64,000 bases of DNA from Anaeromyxobacter sp. Fw109-5 (GTDB taxonomy: Bacteria; Myxococcota; Myxococcia; Myxococcales; Anaeromyxobacteraceae), in contig NC_009675.1 in assembly GCF_000017505.1 (NCBI RefSeq), positions 3,047,001 through 3,111,000 on the forward strand, in the 5' to 3' direction. Made by a program: the position numbers and the translations under genes. Shown piece after piece: positions 17,183-25,574 of the stretch. A model generated the notes under the pieces. It searched no databases, was not told where the DNA came from, and was given only the letters and a program-made list of their open reading frames with translations. How positions within the stretch are numbered: the first letter of the stretch is position 1; each line of letters begins with the position of its first letter.

Positions 17183-18052
17183 TCACGGCAGGCGGAGATC
17201 GAGCACGACGGGCTGATGATCGGAGGCGCGCGCCACGTCGGTCCCGCGCTCGACGACGGCGCGGACGATCGCCGCCGCGCTCGCCCGACCGACGAGCAGC
17301 GCGTCGAGCCGCTCGGCGGGTGAGCCCGAGGACCACGTCGTCTCCCAGCTCGGCAGCGGATCGACGTGGGCGCCGTCCCCGGCGAGCGGCGCCAGCGCCG
17401 GTGCCGTGGGCGGATCGTTGAGGTCGCCGCCCACCAGCACGAGCGCCTCGGGGTCCGCCTCGGAGATCGCGTCGGCGATGGCCCGCATGCGGGCCGCCTG
17501 CGCCGCGCGGCGCGTGCCGTCATCGGAGAGGCGCGAGCTGAGGTGGCTCGCGACGATGGCGATCCGCCGGCCGCCCACGCCGAGGTGGACCTCCACGCAG
17601 TCGCGCGGCCACAGCGTGCGCCCGTCCCCGTCGAGCTCGGCGGCGTGGCTCACGTACCGATGGATGGAGGGCCGCGACAGCACCGCCACGTCGATGCCGC
17701 GCGGATCGTTCCCCTCGACCAGCCGCGCCTCGCCGTAGCCGGCGCGCGCCGCCAGGGCGGACGCGAGCGCGAGGGTCTCGACCTCCTGGAGCAGGACCAC
17801 GTCGGCGTCGACCCGGAGCAGGACCTCCGCGACGGCGTCGAGCTTCGCCTTCACCGCCTCGGGGGACGGGAGCGCGTCCTCGGCCCCAGGCGGCAGCAGG
17901 CGATCCTCCGCGTCGAACAGATCGTGGACGTTCCAGGTCGCGACGCGCAGCACAGTTCCCTCGAGCCCAGGGCGCCGGTCCGCGGGAGCGTCCAGGAGCG
18001 GACCGCACCCGGCGACGACGGCCGCGACGAACGTGAGCGCTCGTGACCTCAT
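17183..18052 (-). CDS. Lipoprotein with endonuclease/exonuclease/phosphatase fold
   Basis: The start at 18052 gives 289 residues with a lipoprotein signal (ALTFVAAVVAGC). The mature part has the EEP-fold motifs in order: VATWNVHDLFD, VVLLQEVETLA (metal-binding Glu), IVASHLSSR, VLVGGDLNDPP (catalytic Asp-Asn) and ASDHQPVVLDL (catalytic His). The fold hydrolyses phosphodiesters in DNA, RNA or lipids. A membrane-anchored exported form suggests an extracellular DNase or phosphodiesterase. It lies 38 bases downstream of the beta-barrel gene of the cytochrome operon and may be co-transcribed; whether it serves that system is unknown. Confidence 0.78.
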   Translation of the reverse strand: MRSRALTFVAAVVAGCGPLLDAPADRRPGLEGTVLRVATWNVHDLFDAEDRLLPPGAEDALPSPEAVKAKLDAVAEVLLRVDADVVLLQEVETLALASALAARAGYGEARLVEGNDPRGIDVAVLSRPSIHRYVSHAAELDGDGRTLWPRDCVEVHLGVGGRRIAIVASHLSSRLSDDGTRRAAQAARMRAIADAISEADPEALVLVGGDLNDPPTAPALAPLAGDGAHVDPLPSWETTWSSGSPAERLDALLVGRASAAAIVRAVVERGTDVARASDHQPVVLDLRLP

Positions 18053-18090
18053 GCCGCGGGCACGATTGCAAATCGAGCGCCCGCGGCGAC

Positions 18091-19776
18091 TCAGTAGGTC
18101 GCGTACAGCGCCACGTTGCCGGTGAGGCCCCACGAGGTCGACCCGGCGCCCTCCGCGGTCGTCAGGGGTGAGCGGGAGAGGGCCGAGATCTTCAGGCCCA
18201 GGTGGCGACCGAGGTCCGCCGCCGCGCTCGCCACCACCCCGAGCTCGTCGCGATCGACGCCGAGCGTCTTCGCATGAGACCAGGTGGCGCGGGCGAGCAG
18301 GCGGAGCGGATCCCACGGCCGCGCGACGAGCTGGGCGTACGCGCTGCGGCCGGCGAGCCACCCGCCCTCCTCGAGGTAGCCGACGGTCAGCCCGCCGCGG
18401 CGCCCGAGGAGCCGCGGGATCCCCAGCTCCGGCCCGGCCCAGGCGCGACCGAGGTCGTGCTCCGCGTCCCGGGAGAACCCTCCGGTGGCGCCGAGGCGGA
18501 GGAAGGATCCGAGCTCGACCGCGGCCCAGGCGTCCGCGGCGTCGCTGCGGCCCGGGAAGAGGGCCGGCTCGGTGACCTCGGGCCACGCCAGCCCGGCGTG
18601 ACGGTAGCTCGCGCCCAGGGAGACCGTCCGCGTAGGCCGGGCGGCGACGTCCACGCGCGCCGCGTCGAGGAGGGCGCCCGCCTGCTCCTCGCCGCCCGCG
18701 CCCAGCTGGGCCTCCGCCGAGACCTCCCCCGCGCGCAGCCAGGCGCGTCCGGCCAGCGTCGCCTCGACCCGGGTGCCCAGCTCGGGCGAGCGGACCACGG
18801 CGAGCCGTCCCTCATGCCGAAGCCTCCCGCCACCCAGCGCGCGCTCCAGGGACCAGAACCCGCCGCCGGTCGAGCGCTCCGTGGTGGGCGAGAGCGTGTC
18901 TGGCTCGGGCACCACCCCGCCGAACAGCCCCACCTCGGCGCTGCCTCGCCGGACGGACGCGCTCGCGCCGTCGAAGACCGTCGCCCCGAGCACGTGGTAC
19001 GGCAGGATTCGACCGGCGGAGAGCCGGACGGCGGACACGGGCGCGGAGAGCTGCGCCTGCCACAGGTACAGCCGGGCGTCGTCGTCGGGCCGGAAGCGCG
19101 GGTTCGCGCCCGGAACCCAGCGCTCGGCGCGCGCCTCGAGATCGAGGACCACGTCCGCGCCGAGCGGCGCGCCGCGCAGCGCGAGATCGAGCCGCTCGAC
19201 GGAGAGCGTCGACGCTCCCGTGGAGGCCCAGCTCACGTGCTCGAGCCCCGCCACGGCGATCCGCCGCCGCGCGGGCGCCTCGCGGCGCTCTCCGGGACGG
19301 AACTCGACGCGCACGACGGGCGCCTCGGCCGCGGCTCGGGCGCGCGCGGCCAGCTCCTCGGCGGTGGGGAGCGGGGCCGGCGACGGCGGCGCTGCGGGCT
19401 CGGGAGCCGGCGCGAACGTGACCGTGTCGCCCGGACGGAGCGCCGTCGCGGGGCAAGCGGCGTGGTGCTCTCCCAGCTCGTCCACGGTGCAGCGGCCCGC
19501 CTCGGCGCCCCTGCGTCGGGCCATCACCACGGCCTCGAGAGCGAGCCCATCGGCCGCGCCGACGTCGAGGTAGGCGCGCGCGGCGGTGACGTAGACCACC
19601 GCGCCCGTGCCGCGACGACGTTCGGGGCGGGGCGCGTCGGTCGCCGTTCCGGCGCTGGAAGGGGCCGGCGAGGCCGCGAGCACGACCGCTCGCCCTTCGA
19701 CAGGCTCGGGGCGAGCGGAACCGGTTGCGGGCAGCGCAACGGCGGAGACGACGGCGAGCAGGAGGCAGGCGCGCAT
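18091..19776 (-). CDS. Outer-membrane beta-barrel of the multihaem cytochrome operon
   Basis: The start ATG shares one base with the stop of the 9-haem gene (TGATG). The 561-residue product has a signal peptide ending near residue 20, a short domain with one Cys pair (GRCTVDEL, HHAACPAT), a Pro/Ala linker, and from about residue 150 a run of alternating amphipathic strands with aromatic girdles. It ends in WGLTGNVALYATY, and a C-terminal aromatic is typical of BamA substrates. No known porin family is named with confidence. By position it is the best candidate for the barrel that lets electrons cross the outer membrane. A REP-like palindrome encodes RPEPVEG just after the signal peptide. Confidence 0.6.
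   Translation of the reverse strand: MRACLLLAVVSAVALPATGSARPEPVEGRAVVLAASPAPSSAGTATDAPRPERRRGTGAVVYVTAARAYLDVGAADGLALEAVVMARRRGAEAGRCTVDELGEHHAACPATALRPGDTVTFAPAPEPAAPPSPAPLPTAEELAARARAAAEAPVVRVEFRPGERREAPARRRIAVAGLEHVSWASTGASTLSVERLDLALRGAPLGADVVLDLEARAERWVPGANPRFRPDDDARLYLWQAQLSAPVSAVRLSAGRILPYHVLGATVFDGASASVRRGSAEVGLFGGVVPEPDTLSPTTERSTGGGFWSLERALGGGRLRHEGRLAVVRSPELGTRVEATLAGRAWLRAGEVSAEAQLGAGGEEQAGALLDAARVDVAARPTRTVSLGASYRHAGLAWPEVTEPALFPGRSDAADAWAAVELGSFLRLGATGGFSRDAEHDLGRAWAGPELGIPRLLGRRGGLTVGYLEEGGWLAGRSAYAQLVARPWDPLRLLARATWSHAKTLGVDRDELGVVASAAADLGRHLGLKISALSRSPLTTAEGAGSTSWGLTGNVALYATY
19686..19718. repeat. REP-like palindrome inside the beta-barrel gene
   Basis: Perfect 10-bp arms CCGCTCGCCC and GGGCGAGCGG enclose a 13-base loop. 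Read on the minus strand it encodes RPEPVEG. This short palindrome is a widespread dispersed repeat; here it sits in frame directly behind the signal-peptide region. Confidence 0.65.
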
Positions 19777-20570
19777 CAGCCTTCCACCCGCCCCGCCGGA
19801 TGACACCCGAGGCACGCCGGGGTCTCGTAGCGGTAGTCGGGCTGGTTGTCGTGCCTCCCGTCCGTCTCCGCCCGCACGTGGCACCCCAGGCAATCCGCGA
19901 CGGTGAAGTCCGCGCCGAAGGGCTTGTCGGCGCGCCAGGCGGGGTGACACCGGAGGCAGTCCGCCCGATCGGCGACGTGCTTCGTGCCGGAGCCGATCGG
20001 GAACCCGGTGTGAGTCGACAGGCGATCGACCTGCGAGTCCGCGTGGCAGGCGAGGCAGCGGCGCGAGTCGAAGGCGTAGCCGCCCACCTGGAGGTGGTCG
20101 CCGTCGGCGGTCGCGCGGGTGTGCGGGTGGCACCCGGCGCACGCGAGCGCGGTCCGGTCCGTCGGCGAGAGGTGGCACTCGCGGCAGGAGGTTCCCGCGT
20201 GCGCGCCGCTCGAGATCGGGAAGATGGGCCCGTGGTTCACCCCGGCGCCGTCGGGGTGGCAGCGGTAGCAGGCCTCGCTCGCCCAGGAGAAGTCCTGCAC
20301 CGCGGCGTCGGCGTGCTGCTGCGCCACCTCCGCCTCGCTCGCGTGCGCGCCGGTGTGGCAGTGCAGGCAGTCGAACTGCCGGAAGCTGGGGAAGTCGGCG
20401 TGGCAATCGTCGCAGCTGCACTCCTCGTGCGGCGTGCCCGGCGTGGCCGGGAACGAGCGGGCGGCGTGCTGCTCCGGCGTGGGCATGGTGAGCCAGGGTG
20501 GCGCCGGGTCCCTGCAGCCGGAGAGCGGCGCGAGCGCGAGGCCCAGCGCGACGAGGAGCGCGCGCGTCAT
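19776..20570 (-). CDS. Nine-haem c-type cytochrome lipoprotein
   Basis: The 264-residue product starts with a lipoprotein signal (LGLALAPLSGC, lipobox Cys19) and contains nine CXXCH haem-attachment motifs, the first CDDCH at residues 53-57 and the last CLGCH just before the end. Extra histidines are spaced to act as distal ligands. It is coupled by ATGA to the 30-haem gene before it and by TGATG to the beta-barrel gene after it. A lipid-anchored cytochrome between a large periplasmic cytochrome and a barrel suits electron transfer at the outer membrane; side of exposure and partners are inference. Haem loading needs the cytochrome c maturation system encoded elsewhere. Confidence 0.88.
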   Translation of the reverse strand: MTRALLVALGLALAPLSGCRDPAPPWLTMPTPEQHAARSFPATPGTPHEECSCDDCHADFPSFRQFDCLHCHTGAHASEAEVAQQHADAAVQDFSWASEACYRCHPDGAGVNHGPIFPISSGAHAGTSCRECHLSPTDRTALACAGCHPHTRATADGDHLQVGGYAFDSRRCLACHADSQVDRLSTHTGFPIGSGTKHVADRADCLRCHPAWRADKPFGADFTVADCLGCHVRAETDGRHDNQPDYRYETPACLGCHPAGRVEG

Positions 20571-23170
20571 GGGAGCCCTCCGGGGCGGGCGCGGCCGAGG
20601 TTCTCTCCGCCCCCGTCGTCCGTCGAGAAGCGGTGGCACTCGTAGCAGCGCCGGTCGGCGCAGGCGAAGCCGCCCACCGGCTCGTGCTCGGCGCAGGAGT
20701 GGCAGCGGGTGCAGGCGGCGGTGCCCGACTGGCACGCGAAGGGCTGACCGTAGTCCACGGGAGGGATCGACGTGTGGCAGTCGCGGCAGCGGATCCCCGC
20801 GTGGTGGCCGCGCGTGATCGAGAAGCACTCCTCGTGCGCGGGCAGACCCGCCGGGGCGAACCGCCAGGTGCCGTGGCAGCCGCGGCAGTCCCGCGGGAAG
20901 CCGGCGAGGTCGTGATTCACCGGGGAGGCGCCAGAGGCCGCCCGCTGCCAGTCCGGCTCGTGGCACGCGACGCACTCGCGCGTGGGGCGGGTGAACCCGC
21001 GATCGCGGCGGTCGCCGTGGCAGGACTCGCACGGGGTGACCGCGTGCCGGCCCGTGAGGGGGAACGCGCTCCGCCGGTGCGCGTCGGCGTCGAAGGTCGT
21101 CGTCTCCCAGCCGGTCGCCTCGTGGCACCTCTCGCAGCGCCGGCCGAGCCGCCCCTGGTGCACGTCCGCGTGGCACGCACCGCAGGCGCGCGGCAGCGGC
21201 GTGGCGAACGACGCGTCGGGGTGGCAGCCCCGGCACGACGCCTCGCGGTGCCGTCCCTCGAGCGGGAAGCCCGTGGCGTCGTGCGAGAACGCGACCTTCT
21301 GCCAGCTCTCCGCCGTGTGGCAGCGAGCGCAGCGGGTCTCGCCGTCCTGCCGGAACGCCCCCCGGTGGAAGTCCACGTGGCAGGCCTGGCACTCGCCCGG
21401 GAGGGGCCGGTACCGGCGCACCTCGACCGTTCCCACGCGCGCGGCGGGGTGGCACCTCTCGCATGCGACCCCCCGGTGCTTCCCCTCGAGCGCGAAGGCG
21501 GTGAACGGCTTCCGGTGCTCGAAGCGGAGCGGCGCCGGCGCCTTCCAGCCCTCCGTCCCGTGGCAGCGGCCGCAGTCGGTCCCCTTCCCCTCCGCGGCGA
21601 GCTGTCCCGCGTGCGCGTCGGCGTGGCACGCGGCGCACGAGGTGTCGAGCGGGCGGTAGCGCACCGTCCCGGCCGCGTCGCGCCGGTGGCACGCGCCGCA
21701 CGCGGCCTTCTCGTGCTTGCCGGCGAGGGGGAACCGGCTGTCCTTCGCGTGATCGAACCGCGCACGGCGGAACGACTCCACCAGGTGGCAGCTCGCGCAG
21801 CCCCCCTCCTCGAGGCGTTTGCCGAACTGACCGGCGTGCGGATCGCGGTGACAGGTGCGGCAATCGCGCGCCCTGGGCACGTCGAAGCGCGCGAGGCTCG
21901 CCTTCACCGGCCGCCCCGCGCGGCGGAGCTCGGCCCGGGTTCCGGTCGGGATCGTGCGCTGCTCGTCCTTCGGGTGGCACAGGGCGCAGGCCACCGCGCG
22001 GTGAGCGCCCTCGAGGCGGTAGGCGAGCCGGTCGTGATCCGCGGCCTCGAAGCGCGCCGGGAGCCAACCTTCCAGGCCGTGGCAGGCGTCGCAGGTCCGC
22101 TGCGGGGTGCCTGCCGGCGCCTTCAGCGCCGTCGCCAGCGTCTCGAGCTGCCCCGCGTGCGCGTCGGCGTGGCAGTCGGTGCAGCGGCCGAAGGGCAGCC
22201 CGCGGAAGCGGGCCTTCGCGCCTGCGGTGGAGCCGTGACAGGCCTCGCAGCGCACCGCCGCGTGGGCCCCGCGGAGCGGGTAGCGCGTGCGGTCGTGGAA
22301 GGCGCGCTCGCGCACGGCGCCGCTCACCTTCCTCCAGTCCGCGGGGGCGTGACAGCCCGCGCAGGCCGACCCGAGCCGACCCTGGTGCGGATCCTTGTGG
22401 CAGTCCGTGCAGGCCTGGAACGCGAGCCCCTTGTAGCGCACGAACCCCGACCGCGAGACGGGCGGGGTCTGCCCGGGCGCGCCCGACGGCGGGGCCGGCT
22501 CCGGCTCGCTGCGGTGACACTTCGCGCACGGGATCGTCGCGTGCTTCCCCTCGAGCGGATAGGCCGCCCGCGCGTGGGCGAAGCGCGGAGCGGGCTTCCA
22601 GGCGTCCTCGACGTGGCAGCGCTGGCACTCGGCGCCGAGCTGCCCGCGGTGCTCGTCGAAGTGACACGCGGCGCAGGCGGTGGGCGCCCCGAGCAAGGTC
22701 TCCCGCCCCGGCTGCTTGCCGAGCACCTCGAGGACCGCCGGATCGCGGACCAGGCGGCGATCGTGGCAGCGCGCGCAGTCCACGCGCCGGTGCTTCCCCC
22801 GCAGCTCGAACCCTGCCCGGGCGTGATCGAACCCCTTCCTGCCCGCCCTGCCCCAGTCGACGAGGGGGAAGTCGCGGCCCTGGTGCTCGTGGTGGCACGT
22901 CTCGCAGGCGCGCTCCCTCGGCGGGAGCCGGCCATGGAACCCGCGCCCCTCCAGGACGCGCGCCCGGAGCTCGGTGTGGCACGAGAGGCAGCGGTCCGGC
23001 GAGAGCTGCTCGCCCGCGACGTGGCACCTCGTGCAGCTCGCGAGCCCCTCGAGCGCGCGGTGGGGGCGGGAGAGCTCCCCGGGCGAGAAGACGCTCTGCG
23101 CCCTGGCCACGCTCGCGAGCATGGCCAGGGCGGAGAGGACGAGGGCGGAGGTCGCGCGCGAGGTCGTCAT
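20567..23170 (-). CDS. 30-haem c-type cytochrome with seven tandem three-haem modules
   Basis: The start at 23170 overlaps the preceding stop (ATGA) and begins a signal peptide MTTSRATSALVLSALAMLAS cleaved after VARA. The 867-residue product has 30 CXXCH motifs, about one per 29 residues: four near the N-terminus, then seven tandem modules of three (residues about 166-730), then five at the end. Each module follows the plan CXXCHxDxHxGQL, CXXCH..W, FPLxGKH..CXXCH. A periplasmic nanowire-like role is expected. The 30-haem count makes it one of the larger cytochromes, of a type mostly found in metal-respiring bacteria such as Anaeromyxobacter and Geobacter. No redox partner is proven. Confidence 0.93.
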   Translation of the reverse strand: MTTSRATSALVLSALAMLASVARAQSVFSPGELSRPHRALEGLASCTRCHVAGEQLSPDRCLSCHTELRARVLEGRGFHGRLPPRERACETCHHEHQGRDFPLVDWGRAGRKGFDHARAGFELRGKHRRVDCARCHDRRLVRDPAVLEVLGKQPGRETLLGAPTACAACHFDEHRGQLGAECQRCHVEDAWKPAPRFAHARAAYPLEGKHATIPCAKCHRSEPEPAPPSGAPGQTPPVSRSGFVRYKGLAFQACTDCHKDPHQGRLGSACAGCHAPADWRKVSGAVRERAFHDRTRYPLRGAHAAVRCEACHGSTAGAKARFRGLPFGRCTDCHADAHAGQLETLATALKAPAGTPQRTCDACHGLEGWLPARFEAADHDRLAYRLEGAHRAVACALCHPKDEQRTIPTGTRAELRRAGRPVKASLARFDVPRARDCRTCHRDPHAGQFGKRLEEGGCASCHLVESFRRARFDHAKDSRFPLAGKHEKAACGACHRRDAAGTVRYRPLDTSCAACHADAHAGQLAAEGKGTDCGRCHGTEGWKAPAPLRFEHRKPFTAFALEGKHRGVACERCHPAARVGTVEVRRYRPLPGECQACHVDFHRGAFRQDGETRCARCHTAESWQKVAFSHDATGFPLEGRHREASCRGCHPDASFATPLPRACGACHADVHQGRLGRRCERCHEATGWETTTFDADAHRRSAFPLTGRHAVTPCESCHGDRRDRGFTRPTRECVACHEPDWQRAASGASPVNHDLAGFPRDCRGCHGTWRFAPAGLPAHEECFSITRGHHAGIRCRDCHTSIPPVDYGQPFACQSGTAACTRCHSCAEHEPVGGFACADRRCYECHRFSTDDGGGENLGRARPGGLP
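20981..22675 (-). repeat. Seven tandem three-haem modules within the 30-haem gene
   Basis: Modules begin at the codons for residues near 166, 254, 330, 437, 512, 594 and 663 of the cytochrome. Each has the same order: a haem motif followed by DXHXGXL/F, a second motif followed by a Trp or Phe, a FxHxxxxFPLxGKH-type segment and a third motif. Lengths range from about 65 to 107 residues. The repeats have diverged in sequence but not in plan. Confidence 0.85.
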
Positions 23171-25389
23171 CTGCGGAGGAGCCCGTAGCCGAGGTAGAGC
23201 GAGAGCCCGATGTGGGCGGCGATGGCGAGCACGAGGAAGACCGCCAGGGAGGCGTGGAAGACGCGCCAGCCGCGCAGGAGGCGCTTCAGCGAGCCGTAGA
23301 AGCGGATCTGCCAGCGGAGCCGCGCGAGCCGCACGACCTCGTCGCGCAGCTCGCGGAAGCGGCGCCGGTCCTCGAAGCGGCCGCGCAGGGCGAGCAGCCG
23401 CACGCGCACCGAGAGCGCCTCGAGGGGCATCCGCACGAAGAGCAGCGCGAACGAGCTCGCCTGGACGGGAGCGGTGACCCGGTCCACGAGCGCCCGCGCC
23501 GGAGCGCCGCCGCGCGCGAGCAGCGGCCCGAGGTCGTCGCGCAGCCGCTCGAAGCGGGCGAGCAGGTCCGCGAGCTCGACGGCCTTCCCGCCGTCGGACG
23601 GGACGGCCCCGTAGATGAACCGGCCCACGATGCCCGTGGTCACCACGATGCCGAGCGCGCCGGCCGTGCCGCTCGCGAGGAGGTTGTTCGACTGGAACGC
23701 CGCGTGGAACGCGATGACGAGCGGGCTCATGAACCCCACGAAGACGTGGAAGTCGAGCCAGCCCTTGATCTTCCCGAGCGCCCCGAGCCGCTTCCAGCGC
23801 TTGCGCGCGGCGTAGAGGAAGTTGGAGAGCATGAACGCCGTCGCCGCGATCCCCACCCCGTGCCCCCACGGCCCCGCCGACTTGAGGCTCGGGTGCGCCG
23901 GAGAGCGGAGCCGCTCGACGCGCGACAGCGGGTAGTACTCGTGCCCCTTCCACGCGAGGAAGGCCAGGATGGCCGCGCCGGCGAGGACGTAGAGGACCCG
24001 GAACACGCGCCGCCGGAGGCGCTCGGCCCGCTCCTGGCCCGCCGCGGCGCGGCGTCGCGCCGCCTTGGCGTCGTCGCCGCGCTCGCCGGGCGCCTCCCCG
24101 TGGAAGCGCCGCAAGGCGACGCCGGCCTTCGCGAGGAACTCGAGCGGCAGCTCGCCGCCCACGTTGACGATGACGAAGTCGTTCTCGAGGCTGGTGACGT
24201 GGCCGCCGAGCTCGAGCGAGACCTCGCCCGGGCGGATCTCCCGGACCTGGGACGGCAGGAGCATCGTCACCCGCCCCGCCGCCGCGAGCGCCTCGATCTG
24301 CTTGCGGTTCGCCTCGCGGCAGCGCGCGAGCTCGGCGCCGCGGTACGAGAGCGTCACCTCGGCGTCGCTCTGCCCGGCGAGCTGGATCGCCCCCTCGAGC
24401 GCAGCGTCCCCGCCGCCGACGACGAGGACCTTCGCGCCGTCGTACTGCTCCGGATCGGTCAGGCCGTAGGAGACCTTCGCGAGCTCCTCACCGGGCACGC
24501 CCAGCTTCCGCGGCGTCCCGCGCCGGCCGATGGCCAGCACCACCTTCGCGGCGGGCACGGGGCCGCGCTCGGTCTCCACGACGAAGCGGCCGTCCTCGCC
24601 GCCGATGCCGGTGACCTTCACCCCGTGCTCGACCCGGATCGCGGCCCGCTCGAGGACGCGGCGGAAGTCGGCGAGCAGCTCCTCCTTCGTCATGAGGCGC
24701 CGCCCGAACCGACCGACGAGCGGCAGCTGAACGGTCTCGGTCATCGCGACCTTCTGCCGCGGGTAGTGCGCGATGGCGCCGCCCACCTCGCCTTGCTCGA
24801 GCAGCCGGAACGGCACCCGCCGCGCCTTCAACCCGAGCGCCGTGGCGAGGCCGGCCGGGCCGCTGCCCACCACCACGACCTCGCCGGAACCCGGCGCGAC
24901 GAGCTCGGCGAGCCGCTCGGCCGCCTCGAGCCCCTGCGCGAAGGCGTTCTTGATGAGGCCCATCCCGCCGAGCTCGCCGACGACGTGCACGCCCGGGCGG
25001 GAGGACTCGAAGAACCCGTCCACCTCGGGGAGGTCGACGCCGCGCTCGGCGGTCCCGAACACCAGCCGGATCGCGCCGACCGGACACTCCGCCGCGCAGC
25101 GTCCGTGGCCGATGCAGTGATCGCCGTGCACGAGCCGCGCGGCGCCGTCCACGACGCCCAGGATGTCGCCCTCCGGGCACGCGCGCAGGCAGGAGAGGCT
25201 GCCGATGCAGATGTCCGGGTCGATCACGGGGTGCAGCGAGCGCGGGAGGTGCCCGCCGCGCGCGGATCGCTCGCCGAGCGTGGCCTCGTCACGGCGCTGG
25301 CGCGCGCTGCGCCGCGCCACGTGGCCGCGCGCGAGGAGCCCCACGGCGAGGAGAGAGCCGGCGACGATCACCGCGGAGGCGAGATCCAT
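23167..25389 (-). CDS. Ferredoxin/FAD-oxidoreductase/cytochrome-b-like fusion membrane protein
   Basis: Start chosen at the ATG at 25389, which opens with a membrane helix (LASAVIVAGSLLAVGLLA). The 740 residues hold: two degenerate ferredoxin motifs (C61-C71, C92-C102) with CX5CX3CP spacing; an FAD-binding fold (VVVGSGPAGLATAL near 175) and NAD(P)-binding fold (VLVVGGGDAALEGA near 325) of the thioredoxin-reductase type; and from residue 463 five membrane helices with histidines in LDFHVFVGF, IAFHAAF and WRVFHASL, like a ferric-reductase or cytochrome b module. It could pass electrons between cytoplasmic NAD(P)H and the quinone pool or periplasmic cytochromes. First gene of the four-gene conduit operon. 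Direction of electron flow is unknown. Confidence 0.82.
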   Translation of the reverse strand: MDLASAVIVAGSLLAVGLLARGHVARRSARQRRDEATLGERSARGGHLPRSLHPVIDPDICIGSLSCLRACPEGDILGVVDGAARLVHGDHCIGHGRCAAECPVGAIRLVFGTAERGVDLPEVDGFFESSRPGVHVVGELGGMGLIKNAFAQGLEAAERLAELVAPGSGEVVVVGSGPAGLATALGLKARRVPFRLLEQGEVGGAIAHYPRQKVAMTETVQLPLVGRFGRRLMTKEELLADFRRVLERAAIRVEHGVKVTGIGGEDGRFVVETERGPVPAAKVVLAIGRRGTPRKLGVPGEELAKVSYGLTDPEQYDGAKVLVVGGGDAALEGAIQLAGQSDAEVTLSYRGAELARCREANRKQIEALAAAGRVTMLLPSQVREIRPGEVSLELGGHVTSLENDFVIVNVGGELPLEFLAKAGVALRRFHGEAPGERGDDAKAARRRAAAGQERAERLRRRVFRVLYVLAGAAILAFLAWKGHEYYPLSRVERLRSPAHPSLKSAGPWGHGVGIAATAFMLSNFLYAARKRWKRLGALGKIKGWLDFHVFVGFMSPLVIAFHAAFQSNNLLASGTAGALGIVVTTGIVGRFIYGAVPSDGGKAVELADLLARFERLRDDLGPLLARGGAPARALVDRVTAPVQASSFALLFVRMPLEALSVRVRLLALRGRFEDRRRFRELRDEVVRLARLRWQIRFYGSLKRLLRGWRVFHASLAVFLVLAIAAHIGLSLYLGYGLLRR

Positions 25390-25485
25390 GGGCGGGCGAG
25401 ATCCGGCGTCCACGTTCGCGCGTAACTTCGCTGTCGGGCAAGTACCGGGAACGGGTCGCTCGCACCGTGGGTTCCTGGCCTCCGC

Positions 25486-25514
25486 TTGACAAGCCGACCA
25501 TCCGCTTTTAAAGA
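25486..25514 (+). promoter_or_regulatory. Probable sigma-70 promoter of cysK
   Basis: TTGACA at 25486 is followed after 17 bases by TAAAGA at 25509. Initiation near 25521 leaves a leader of about 55 bases before the cysK start. It lies in the 185-bp divergent gap shared with the cytochrome operon, whose own promoter is not evident. Confidence 0.5.
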
Positions 25515-25574
25515 TGGCCTCCGCTATAACGGACACGGGCCCGCGCGCCGCGGGCCGCTCTCGCGGAGACCCAG

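Noticed and set aside
20498-23188. An 896-codon rightward frame opposite the cytochrome genes
   Set aside because: It is the antisense shadow of the CXXCH-rich genes; Ala/Arg/Val-rich with no domain.
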